Assembly: GCA_002914845.1 (NCBI GenBank)
Contig: JXTC01000478.1
Span: forward strand, 67,532 to 131,531
Length of the DNA stretch: 64,000 nucleotides
Direction: 5' to 3'
Origin: Trema orientale
Taxonomy: Eukaryota; Streptophyta; Magnoliopsida; Rosales; Cannabaceae
Position numbers and translations under genes: made by a program
The notes under the pieces: generated by a model
Seen by the model: the letters and a program-made list of their open reading frames with translations, nothing else
Told to the model about the DNA's origin: nothing
Database searches by the model: none
Shown here: in pieces, positions 55,901 through 64,000 of the stretch
Layout: every line of letters begins with the position of its first letter
Numbering within the stretch: the stretch's first letter is position 1

Positions 55901-56160
55901 AAAACCATTGAAGATTTATTGTGATAATAGAGCCACTGTTCTATATTCCAATAACAACAGAAGCTTGTCAAAGTCTAAATATATAGGCATTAAGTTTTTA
56001 GTTGTTAAAGAAAGAGTTCAGAGTCACCTAGTGTCTATAGAACATATCGGGACTAAGTCCATGCTGGCGGATCTGCTTACCAAAGGTCTAACGCCTAAGG
56101 TATTTCATGAGCACATTGCTCATATGGGTGTTATACCATTTAAAGATATTCAGAATTAGT
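52957..56160 (+). pseudogene. Copia pol: protease, integrase, RT, RNaseH
   Basis: Protease HTWWVDTGATTHIS (about 53004). The linker VPSFRWNLNSVSVLDKLGYS is at about 53187. Integrase has ELIHTDICGPFPTVS (53590), IKFDRGGEYYSRYDG (53780) and IAE followed by a stop (53920), so all three acidic residues are still visible. RT has AHLVAKGFT-stop-KEG, LKKSIYSLKQASRQWNHKF and a VDDVLLASNN block preceded by a stop (55180). RNaseH has GYSDSDYPGCLDSK, KIYCDNRATVLYSNNN and the terminal MGVIPFKDIQN. More than fifteen stops occur, often at positions expected to be Trp, Gln or Arg. No product can be made. Confidence 0.9.
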
Positions 56161-56608
56161 GGGAGTAAGATTTTACAAGTTCTCTTGTGATAGACACATT
56201 TATTATTTGATATCAATAAAGTGATGGTTTTCTTTTATACTTTGAATTTATATTTTATTTTCTTTCCATCTACTGTTTTGCATAAATTTGCAGTTTTGCA
56301 CAAAGTGAAAGATTAAGGTTGATTCGTTGGAATCATAAAGTAGGACCAACTGGAAATAAGCATGTAAGATCACTTTTCGCGTAATTTTCATACCATACAT
56401 CCATACTTAATCTGTGTCATTGTGAGTATTGATTTAGTAATCATTAATGGGTTTAATTGCCTATCTAAGTGTAATGAAGGCTGTTTTGGTTTCATCTTGG
56501 TATACAAGATGGTTTAGGTTGTCGTAAGGAGTAATTTCTTAACAGACAGTAATAAAGTGCGCACTCAAGTTTTTATCATATAAATTGTCTCAGGAAAAAC
56601 TTATGTAG

Positions 56609-56622
56609 CCCAAGTGGGAGAT
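56609..56622 (+). promoter_or_regulatory. Polypurine tract of the Copia in the TNL gene
   Basis: CCCAAGTGGGAGAT directly before the 3' LTR start TGTTGGG at 56623. Confidence 0.85.
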
Positions 56623-56762
56623 TGTTGGGTTATATATATAACCTATTAAGCATGGGCTACACGTTTTTAAATAGCAATTATATATTAGGGTTATCTGATA
56701 AATAGGGCCAATTAAGCGATCTAATTATGGGCCCAGAAATTACCAATTATGTATAGGCTGTG
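56623..56762 (+). repeat. 3' LTR, first part
   Basis: It matches the first about 140 bp of the 5' LTR. It stops at the insertion of another LTR, whose target duplication is CTGTG (56758-56762). Confidence 0.9.
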
Positions 56763-57148
56763 TGTAACGCCCCCTTGCCTAACCCTATGACTACGCAAGT
56801 CAAACTAGGGAGTGTTACTCTTTCTTAAACCATAACTTTAGTTTTTGCAAAAAGTGGNAAATAAAACAACGCCCACAAGTCAAGCTCGTCTACATTTGTA
56901 TGATCATGGCGGCAAGAAAGCGTGCTAGCCAACCAGCAGCTCTACACATCAAAAACCTCCTCACCTGCATCACAGGAACTACATGAGCTAATGCTCAGTA
57001 AGTAAAGATTATGCATGCTCATGAACGTGTTTCATGCATAAACTTTATTGAAATTCCCATTGTACTCTTTCTTTCATAACTTTTCAGTTTGATGCACTTT
57101 TCTTAGAAAATATTTCTTTACAGGGCCCTTGAGTACGTTACAAAGTCG

Positions 57149-57345
57149 CGGCAGTCGGTAGGCCGTGCCCACCTGTGCGGGAAGGAAACACATGGCCAAT
57201 GTGAACCATACCTACCCAACGCAGACCGACTAAGTAATGCACCAATCTCATAGTACAATGCTCAGTCCCGGCAGTCGGTAAGTGTGCCCACCTATGCGGG
57301 AAGGATGCCTATGCAAACTATACTTACCCAACGCAGACAGAATAA
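57149..57345. repeat. Direct repeat in the solo LTR
   Basis: Two units starting 57149 and 57269 share 'cggcagtcggta', 'gtgcccacctgtgcgggaag' (with small changes) and 'acccaacgcagac'. Confidence 0.85.
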
Positions 57346-58370
57346 ACACTGTACTTAAAACATATCTCATAAAATCAGTACAATGGTACTACTTTAAATC
57401 CAATGCATGGAAAACTTCATTTCTTTGAAAATCATGCTTAAATGATAATGTCATGCTTATGTCTTTCATGAACAAAACAATAACCATATAATAACATATA
57501 CTTGAAATAATACACATAAGCATGTAGGAAAACATATTGTATCTACTACTGTTCTTGTGATGCAGTTCAAAATAAATCTTCACTTACCTTCTGTCCGATG
57601 GAAAAGATAGTGGAAAGGGTCAGTATCCTTGATGGCAAGATGTATGGAAGACCTGATATTAATTTTATTACTAAGATGATTACTACAATGTACAATGCTT
57701 GGAGAAAACAACCATAAGACTAAAATCATAACTTTCACAAAATAAGGAAGCCTAATCTCAAAATGAACCGAAATATCACCTACTTTCATAAAAACTAGTC
57801 CATTTGCTCCTAAATGGTACCATTTGGTTTTAAAAGTATTTGGACAGCACCTCCCATATTTCTAGGACATCCCCACATGATTAAAATCATGGTTTAAACC
57901 TGTAATAACAATCAACAATCCAATTCCCACATAAACACCTCAAAGAGTATCACTTAGAACAACCTCGGTACACTTGAATTCTTTTCAATCTAAGCAAAGT
58001 TTAAAACCAATTTTACACTTATATGTCATCATAAACAGCCACCAAATGAGTGTAATAAATATTAAGATCCATAAAGTAAACACTCCAAGCTTAGAAAAAT
58101 CAGATTACAAACACCAAAAATGAAATCTACTACACATGAAAACACTTAAATCCATAACTAGCAACTTTGGGGCTTTAAGTGTAAATTTAATCCTCCACTT
58201 AAATTTTTTGTTTCCAGCCATATATAAGGTTTTCTAGGACCTATATTCATCAAATAGAAGCTTTGGTTTAAGAGCTAAAGCAAGAGAAAATAATTACAAT
58301 CTCAAAATCATACATAAACCTCACCTTGACTAGTTTAAGCTTTTGTTGAATCTCTTGCCTTCTACTTCCA

Positions 58371-59058
58371 NNNNNNNNNNNNNNNNNNNNNNNNNNNNNN
58401 NNNNNNNNNNNNNNNNNNNNNNNNNNNNNNNNNNNNNNNNNNNNNNNNNNNNNNNNNNNNNNNNNNNNNNNNNNNNNNNNNNNNNNNNNNNNNNNNNNNN
58501 NNNNNNNNNNNNNNNNNNNNNNNNNNNNNNNNNNNNNNNNNNNNNNNNNNNNNNNNNNNNNNNNNNNNNNNNNNNNNNNNNNNNNNNNNNNNNNNNNNNN
58601 NNNNNNNNNNNNNNNNNNNNNNNNNNNNNNNNNNNNNNNNNNNNNNNNNNNNNNNNNNNNNNNNNNNNNNNNNNNNNNNNNNNNNNNNNNNNNNNNNNNN
58701 NNNNNNNNNNNNNNNNNNNNNNNNNNNNNNNNNNNNNNNNNNNNNNNNNNNNNNNNNNNNNNNNNNNNNNNNNNNNNNNNNNNNNNNNNNNNNNNNNNNN
58801 NNNNNNNNNNNNNNNNNNNNNNNNNNNNNNNNNNNNNNNNNNNNNNNNNNNNNNNNNNNNNNNNNNNNNNNNNNNNNNNNNNNNNNNNNNNNNNNNNNNN
58901 NNNNNNNNNNNNNNNNNNNNNNNNNNNNNNNNNNNNNNNNNNNNNNNNNNNNNNNNNNNNNNNNNNNNNNNNNNNNNNNNNNNNNNNNNNNNNNNNNNNN
59001 NNNNNNNNNNNNNNNNNNNNNNNNNNNNNNNNNNNNNNNNNNNNNNNNNNNNNNNNNN
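58371..59058. other. Assembly gap (688 N)
   Basis: It lies inside the solo LTR. Long frames drawn through it on either strand are artefacts. Confidence 0.95.
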
Positions 59059-59173
59059 AAATGAATAATTTACCATAATAATGATACTGGTTGCTTGATA
59101 TGTCTATTATGCAATATAAACATGTTTATTATTGGCTTATTATGCATGTGAGTATCTTGGGCATTACACTGTG

Positions 59174-59538
59174 TAATGTGTGGTTACCCAATTCTGGACT
59201 AATAAGGATTGATGGGATCTCTATTGACTGTCAGTACATAAGGACATAAATATTAGGGTTTTGGTCCTCAAGCCAAATAGAACGTATGCTCTTCTCCTCT
59301 GCCTCTATCAACAGAGAGAGAACTCATTAAGCATATATAGAGTATTATGGTTGTGGAAAACCTTCTACCCTTAGGCTCTAATTAATCGCTTTTGCTTACA
59401 TGATCACATCTTTTGTTGTCAAACACAATAGATCTAGCTTAGTCACGGGTTTTCTCTCAACAAATCTTTTCTTGACAATTTAGTATGATAGATTCTAGGA
59501 TTGTGTTTGGCTAAACAATCTATTATGTATATCCAATA
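59174..59538 (+). repeat. 3' LTR, second part
   Basis: It continues the Copia 3' LTR ('taatgtgtggttaccca...') to CCAATA at 59538, followed by the Copia target duplication GTATC. Confidence 0.9.
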
Positions 59539-59543
59539 GTATC

Positions 59544-59639
59544 TTCTCCTCTAAGGCTGATAAAAACATCGTAATTTGGTATGGTAAAAACATCTTTTTC
59601 AGATTTAGATTCATGACCTAAGGGAGATATATAGACCAT
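59544..59639 (-). pseudogene. TNL resistance-gene remnant: start codon and TIR N-terminus
   Basis: On the minus strand an ATG at 59639 opens an in-frame stretch ending NYDVFISLRGED just at the target duplication (GATAC = codons for D-T). This is the conserved first TIR motif, and the domain continues beyond the 12-kb Copia at 47474. The ATG is the first in-frame one upstream and leaves a 22-residue N-terminal extension of ordinary length for TNLs. Confidence 0.85.
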
Positions 59640-60398
59640 TATTCGTATCACCAAAAAAAAAATGAAAATAAAAGTAAAATAGATAGATCATATTCAAATT
59701 GAAAAAGAAGCGACCACCAAAAAAGAAAAAAGAAAAAAGAGCAAAACACATGACTTAAGTTGTTTCTTGCAAATGAGAAGCCTCTGTTAAGCCTCTGTTA
59801 AACTTTGATAACTGGTTCAAATAAATTCTGAATTGCTTCATTCTATTAATCTACCTTCAAGCTCTCTTCCTATGAACTTCTTTGAAGTATTAAGAGAAGA
59901 AAAGAGTATGACTGCAAACTGTGCCATTGAGTGATCCACTTCTGTGACCATTGTCTATAAACAGAGGACTGTTTTTTATAAAGAAAGACAATAATACTCT
60001 TTTCTTAAGAAAAGAGTGATCCACTTCCGTGACTTTCGAAGAAGAACAATAAGGACTGTCAAAATAAATTAATTACCAGTGGTGCTGTAAACGAATGATC
60101 TCACTACAAAATGTTGCTGAATTTGCATGCTTACTCTACCTCCAATAGATTCTTTCTCCAGATCTTTAAAAAGATGCCCACCATTCTATATAGTTTGTTG
60201 AAAAGTATGCATACCGTTTACCAATAAGACTGCCATGGGTTTTTTTTTAAATATAATTTTGTTGTTTTCTTTTTAATTTATTTCTTTACAGTGTGAATTA
60301 AAGGTTATACTTTGCAATAATATATGTTTATGATATGAATTCCATCGTATTTTCTAAGTTTTAATTGTAATAAGCATTCAATTTTGAGATGATTTTTT
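59640..60398. other. Upstream flank of the TNL remnant
   Basis: Non-coding. It contains the former TNL promoter if any. A direct repeat 'gagtgatccacttc-gtgac' occurs near 59930 and 60015, and an 11-bp tandem 'gcctctgttaa' near 59779. The TATA-like 'tttataaaaaac' on the minus strand at about 59970 is a weak candidate. Confidence 0.4.
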
Positions 60399-60835
60399 TG
60401 TTAGATTTATTTATATGACTTATGTGATTTTAATAAATTAATATTGAATTTATCAATTTTAATTAAATGGTTTAATAATATTAAGTGTATTAAAATTTTT
60501 ATTGGTCAATGAAGAGTTGTAACTCTTCAAAATAATGCAACTCTTATGAACAGACATATCTCATAGAAAAAATATCTTAAAGTATTTAAAATAGAATCTA
60601 GTTCTCTCTTCAACCATTATCAGAATTATATATAATCCATCATTAAACGTATTATTATTAAGTATAGAAAGTTAAGGGAGAGAAACTCAGAATTCTATAT
60701 CAAAACTGGTTGGCAGTTTAAATCCAAGTATATCTATTGCCTATATTCTAATTGTGAAAATCATGAGTTCTAAGATCATTTAGGATTATTGATTATATAC
60801 ATATTAAGGTTTTGCATGATTAAGAAAAACTTACA
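60399..60835 (+). repeat. Probable Copia 5' LTR
   Basis: The 3' end AAAAACTTACA at 60835 is fixed by the adjoining primer-binding site. The start TGTTAGATTTATTTATATGA at 60399 is the best TG candidate. No second LTR or target duplication is available to confirm it. Confidence 0.5.
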
Positions 60836-60837
60836 TG

Positions 60838-60849
60838 TGGTATCCGAGC
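60838..60849 (+). promoter_or_regulatory. Primer-binding site of the right-hand Copia
   Basis: TGGTATCCGAGC differs at one position from the tRNA-Met complement TGGTATCAGAGC and is followed by 'ccagg'. Confidence 0.75.
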
Positions 60850-62159
60850 CCAGGTTTAAGAATTTATGTTTTTCTATTATTAAAATTATGATTTTTTCTC
60901 ATAAAGTTTTCACAACTTAGAATCGTTGTCTCTCAAACTCAATAAAATAGGATTGGCCTTCATATTTTACTTGAATGAAGTTGCTAATTCTTTATTTTGT
61001 ATCAAATTTGCTTTATCCTTTATTATCTGATTTGCATGGAAAATATATTGAGCTTTTAAGTTTTATTTTGTTGTCTCATGGATTTAACGACACCGTTAAT
61101 GACCAATAATAATAATTTTCTAATAATGCCATTTATGGTTATGTGTGAAAAGTTGGATTCTTTTAAAGTAATTAAGTGAATTTGATTACTTATCTCTTAT
61201 CGGATAGAATTTACTGGATATTTAGTGTATAATATATATATATGTATATATATTTTAAACCGTTTGGGAGTTTTCTTATAGTTGTATAGTATAATATGTA
61301 TATATATTTTTTCAAACTTATCTAGTTTATATTATAAATACTAAATAGAATCTAATTACAAGATATACACAGTACGCATACATTATATATCCTAAAGATT
61401 TCCGCATATCGTTTTTATTATATATGGATTTATGTGTAATTTCTATATTCACAATATGTAAGTAATTATATTAGTAAATTATTGTTGGCATGATTGCTAA
61501 ATTATTCAATTTGAATTCCATATTATGTTTATTTGTCAGTCATCAAAGTGGCCAAACTAGAACATTACGTGATCAAAAAGACTTGAATAATTTTTTAACA
61601 CTCATATGTAGATACTTATAAATAATCGTCTAATTTTAGACATAATGTCATTGAGTGAGTTGTTGAAATTTATTATTTATAAGATATTTCAGGATTACCC
61701 ACAGGTAGATCATTTGTTCTTATAAGTAATAAATATAATGTGATAGTTAGTACGCCTTATTAGATATGTTTTGTATATCCAAAGATAGCAAATATGTTTA
61801 ATTAGGATGTATAATTATCAAATAAGTGATTTTATTATTAGTATCATTTTAGCTATTCATGGTGTATTAGAGTATTAAACAAAGGAGAGCTTTAATATAT
61901 ACCTGATTATTTTCTTTAGTTGAATCTATTTTATGTTTCATATATCAAAGCATTGATGTTAGAAAATTTTTATCACATTTGCAGTATATATTCCTGTTTC
62001 ACTGCACTTGCATGCTTCATCTGTTCCTTTGTTTAATAGATTGAATTTCTCTGACTAGTGTGAATAAGTCCAATTTCACTTAGGTATTTTGGATCTTGAC
62101 TTAACACTTTAAATTGAGAAAACTACTCCTATTACAACTACAAGCAGTGATGAGGAAAA
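60850..62159 (+). other. Copia leader region
   Basis: AT-rich and non-coding, between the primer-binding site and gag. It has (AT)n runs near 61227-61250. No other feature is recognised. Confidence 0.5.
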
Positions 62160-62938
62160 GACTATCCATAAACTTTGGAAAAAATCAAACAGATTAAGCT
62201 TAATGTTTATGCAAATGACAGTAGCAAACAATATTGAGTCTACTCTTCAAAAAACTGATAGTGCTAAAGAATTTATGAAATTTGAGGAAGAAAGGTCCCA
62301 AACTGCTGATAAGTCACTTACTGGGACATTAATGGTTAACTTAACCATCGTAAAATATGATGGTTCTCATACCATGCATGAACATGTCCTTGAAATGACA
62401 AACATAGCAGAAAAGCTAAAGAATTTAGGAGTGAATGTAGATGAGTACCTTTTAGTATAGTTCATATTGAATTCATTGCCTCCTGAGCAATATGGGCCTT
62501 TTCATATGAACTACAACACTATTAAGGACAAGTGGAATGTTAATGAATTGGCCAATATGCTTGTACAAAAAGAGACAAGGCTAAAGAATCAGAGGACTCA
62601 TTCCATTAATCTTACTACTCATCAAAGAGCTGAAAAAAAATCTAAATGGAAGTCTAGAAAAGGCATGAAGCAAGGATTACACAAGCTGAATGAATCTTCT
62701 AAGATTTCTCAAATCGATAAGAAGGAACACAAGAATGATAAGTACCATTTCTGCAAGAAAATTGGACATTATCAGAATGATTGCCTGAAACGCAAGGCTT
62801 AGTTTGAAAAGAAAGGTAAGCCTTGTACTTTCGTATATTTCAAATCAAACTTAACTGAAGTTCCTTAAAATACTTAATGGATTGATTTTGACTCAACTAC
62901 TCATGTTTCCAATACGATACAAGGATTCTTTTCGATCC
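62160..62938 (+). pseudogene. Copia gag and protease start
   Basis: The gag sequence TMHEHVLEMTNIAEKLKNLG and LNSLPPEQYGPFHMNYNTIK is split by one stop at 62458. An intact zinc knuckle follows (HFCKKIGHYQNDC, preceded by Y where the first C is usual), then a damaged protease site WIDFDSTTHVSNTIQGF (expected D-S/T-G-A). The similarity stops near 62938, where sequence of opposite orientation begins. Confidence 0.88.
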
Positions 62939-64000
62939 AAACCATAATGGCTTCACAGTATGCCACAAACTCAGCTTCCATCGTAGATACAATAATGATA
63001 GACTGCTTTCTACTTTTTCATGAGACTACTCCTCCAGCTAAAAAGTATAAGTAGCCAAAAGTGGACTTTTTGCTATGAAGACATCCAGAAAGTCTGAATC
63101 TGTATACCCAATCACCTCTAAATCACTTTCAAATCACCTATAAGTGAGCATATGGTCTTTTGTTCCTTGCAAATACCTTAGCACCTTCTTGGAAGCCTTC
63201 CAATGATCTATTCCTAGATTACTTTGATACTTGCCCAGTATTCTGACAGTAAAACTGATGTTTGGCTTGGTACAAGTTTGTGCATACATTAAGCTCCCAA
63301 CAATAGATGCATAAGGAATATTTTCTATTTATTTACGTTCCAATTCATTCTTTAGACATTGCATTAGACTAAATTTATCTCCCTTCTGAATTGGAACTAT
63401 TCTCGTTGAACACTTTTTCATCTTAAATCTCTCTAAAACTTTATTAATATATACTTTCTGAGACAATCCTAATAATCCTTGTGATCTATCACGGAATATT
63501 TTAAATCCTATCACATAAGATATCACACTCGTATCTTTTATTTCAAAGTTCTTTGGGAGAAAATTCTTGGTTTGATGTAATAAACTAAGATTATTGGCAG
63601 CAAGCAGTATATCATCAACATGCAGAATCAAAAATATAAACTTGCTCCCACTGATCTTTAGACATATACACCAATCAGCAGTATTTTCCTTAAATCCAAA
63701 AGATATTATAGTATCACTAATCTTAAGATACCATTGTCAGGAAGCTTGTTTAAATCCATATATTAACTTCATAAGTTTACACATCATATGTTCCTTTCTT
63801 TCAGATAAAAATCCTTCAGATCGATCCATATAAACTTTCTCTTCTAAATTTCCATTAGGAAAGATAGTTATCACATCCATTTGATGTAACTCTAAATCAA
63901 AATGTGCTACTAATGCTATGATGATTCTAAAAGAGTCTTTCTTAGAGACAGGTCAAAATGTCTCCCTATGGTTAATGCCTTCCTTCTGAGTAAAATATTT
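62939..64000 (-). pseudogene. Copia RT/RNaseH fragment, opposite strand, running off the window
   Basis: Read from the right: RT catalytic block ILHVDDILLAANN (63632-63590), YINKVLERFKMKKCSTRIVP, QKGDKFSLMQCLKNELERK (63390-63330), then across stops 'YASIVGSLMYAQT'-type sequence (63310-63280), an RNaseH start GYTDSDFLDVFIAKS (63100-63055) and an AEF-type acidic motif near 62965. It lies head-to-head with the plus-strand gag at 62938, so this is a rearranged or chimeric element. Confidence 0.85.

Larger units (their letters stand above)
56763..59168. mobile_element. Solo LTR (Gypsy-like) inside the Copia 3' LTR, TSD CTGTG
   Basis: The ends are TGTAACGCCC and GGGCATTACA (an almost perfect 10-bp inverted repeat), flanked by identical CTGTG at 56758-56762 and 59169-59173. 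Non-coding, with two copies of a roughly 80-bp unit from 57149 and 57269 ('cggcagtcggta', 'tgcccacct-tgcgggaagga', 'acccaacgcagac'). It contains one single N (56858) and a 688-N gap (58371-59058), so a longer element with an under-sized gap cannot be excluded. The termini are typical of Gypsy chromovirus LTRs; the strand is not decided. Confidence 0.82.
47475..59538 (+). mobile_element. Ty1/Copia element inserted in the TIR exon, TSD GTATC
   Basis: It is flanked by identical GTATC (47470-47474 and 59539-59543). It has a 516-bp 5' LTR, a tRNA-Met primer-binding site, gag, protease, integrase, RT, RNaseH, a polypurine tract and a 3' LTR that is itself split by another LTR. A DNA transposon sits between gag and protease. 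Coding regions have many stops, and the LTRs differ at roughly one base in ten by eye, so it is old. Without its own insertions it would be about 6.9 kb. Confidence 0.93.

Noticed and set aside
58330-59076. Long frames at the second N gap
   Set aside because: More than 90% N; no coding evidence.

Overview
The window is AT-rich nuclear DNA from a flowering plant, almost certainly a eudicot. It carries a TIR-NBS-LRR (TNL) resistance-gene remnant (a class absent from grasses), a class V GH18 chitinase-like gene, and otherwise mostly nested transposable elements. There is no sign of bacterial or organellar sequence. I see one recognisable host gene with a largely readable frame (the chitinase-like gene, 24146-25646, damaged at a single-N join) and one destroyed host gene (the TNL, scattered between 39077 and 59639).

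Layout, left to right. 590-3660: minus-strand Ty3/Gypsy remnant (gag, primer-binding site, LTR). 5544-7430: solo Copia LTR with 5-bp target duplication AGTAG. 7805-10003: second solo LTR with target duplication AGCAC, itself hosting a 382-bp foldback MITE with a 9-bp duplication. 10084-23358: young Tat-lineage Gypsy element with near-identical 590-bp LTRs, gag-protease-RT-RNaseH-second RNaseH-integrase, and a spliced antisense gene (19316-21639) with its own TATA box and leader intron. Its gag-RT part is present twice around a single N at 13862, which looks like a scaffold misjoin. 24146-25646: chitinase-like gene lacking its catalytic motif at another single N. 26467-26972: one 9-bp-TSD foldback MITE nested inside another. 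28370-28991 plus 37945-38310: old Gypsy LTR split by a complete, decayed minus-strand Copia element (28992-37939, TSD CTGCC) of the same family as the solo LTR at 5544.

39077-59639 is a TNL gene on the minus strand broken by two large insertions. A CACTA (En/Spm-like) transposon at 39154-45668 sits just after the MHD motif. A 12-kb Copia element at 47475-59538 (TSD GTATC) sits inside the GEDTR motif of the TIR domain. That Copia in turn carries a 2.8-kb DNA transposon between gag and protease (50188-52956) and a solo Gypsy-type LTR inside its 3' LTR (56763-59168, TSD CTGTG). From about 60399 to the end lies another broken Copia: LTR, leader and gag on the plus strand joined head-to-head to a minus-strand RT/RNaseH piece running off the window.

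The elements span young (Tat, LTRs about 0.5% different) to old (both Copias have many stops, often TAG where CAG or TGG is expected, as with decay of methylated cytosines). Two N runs (19753-19988, 58371-59058) and single Ns at 13862, 24543 and 56858 mark assembly joins; those at 13862 and 24543 visibly distort genes. No CRISPR, rRNA or tRNA gene was recognised.
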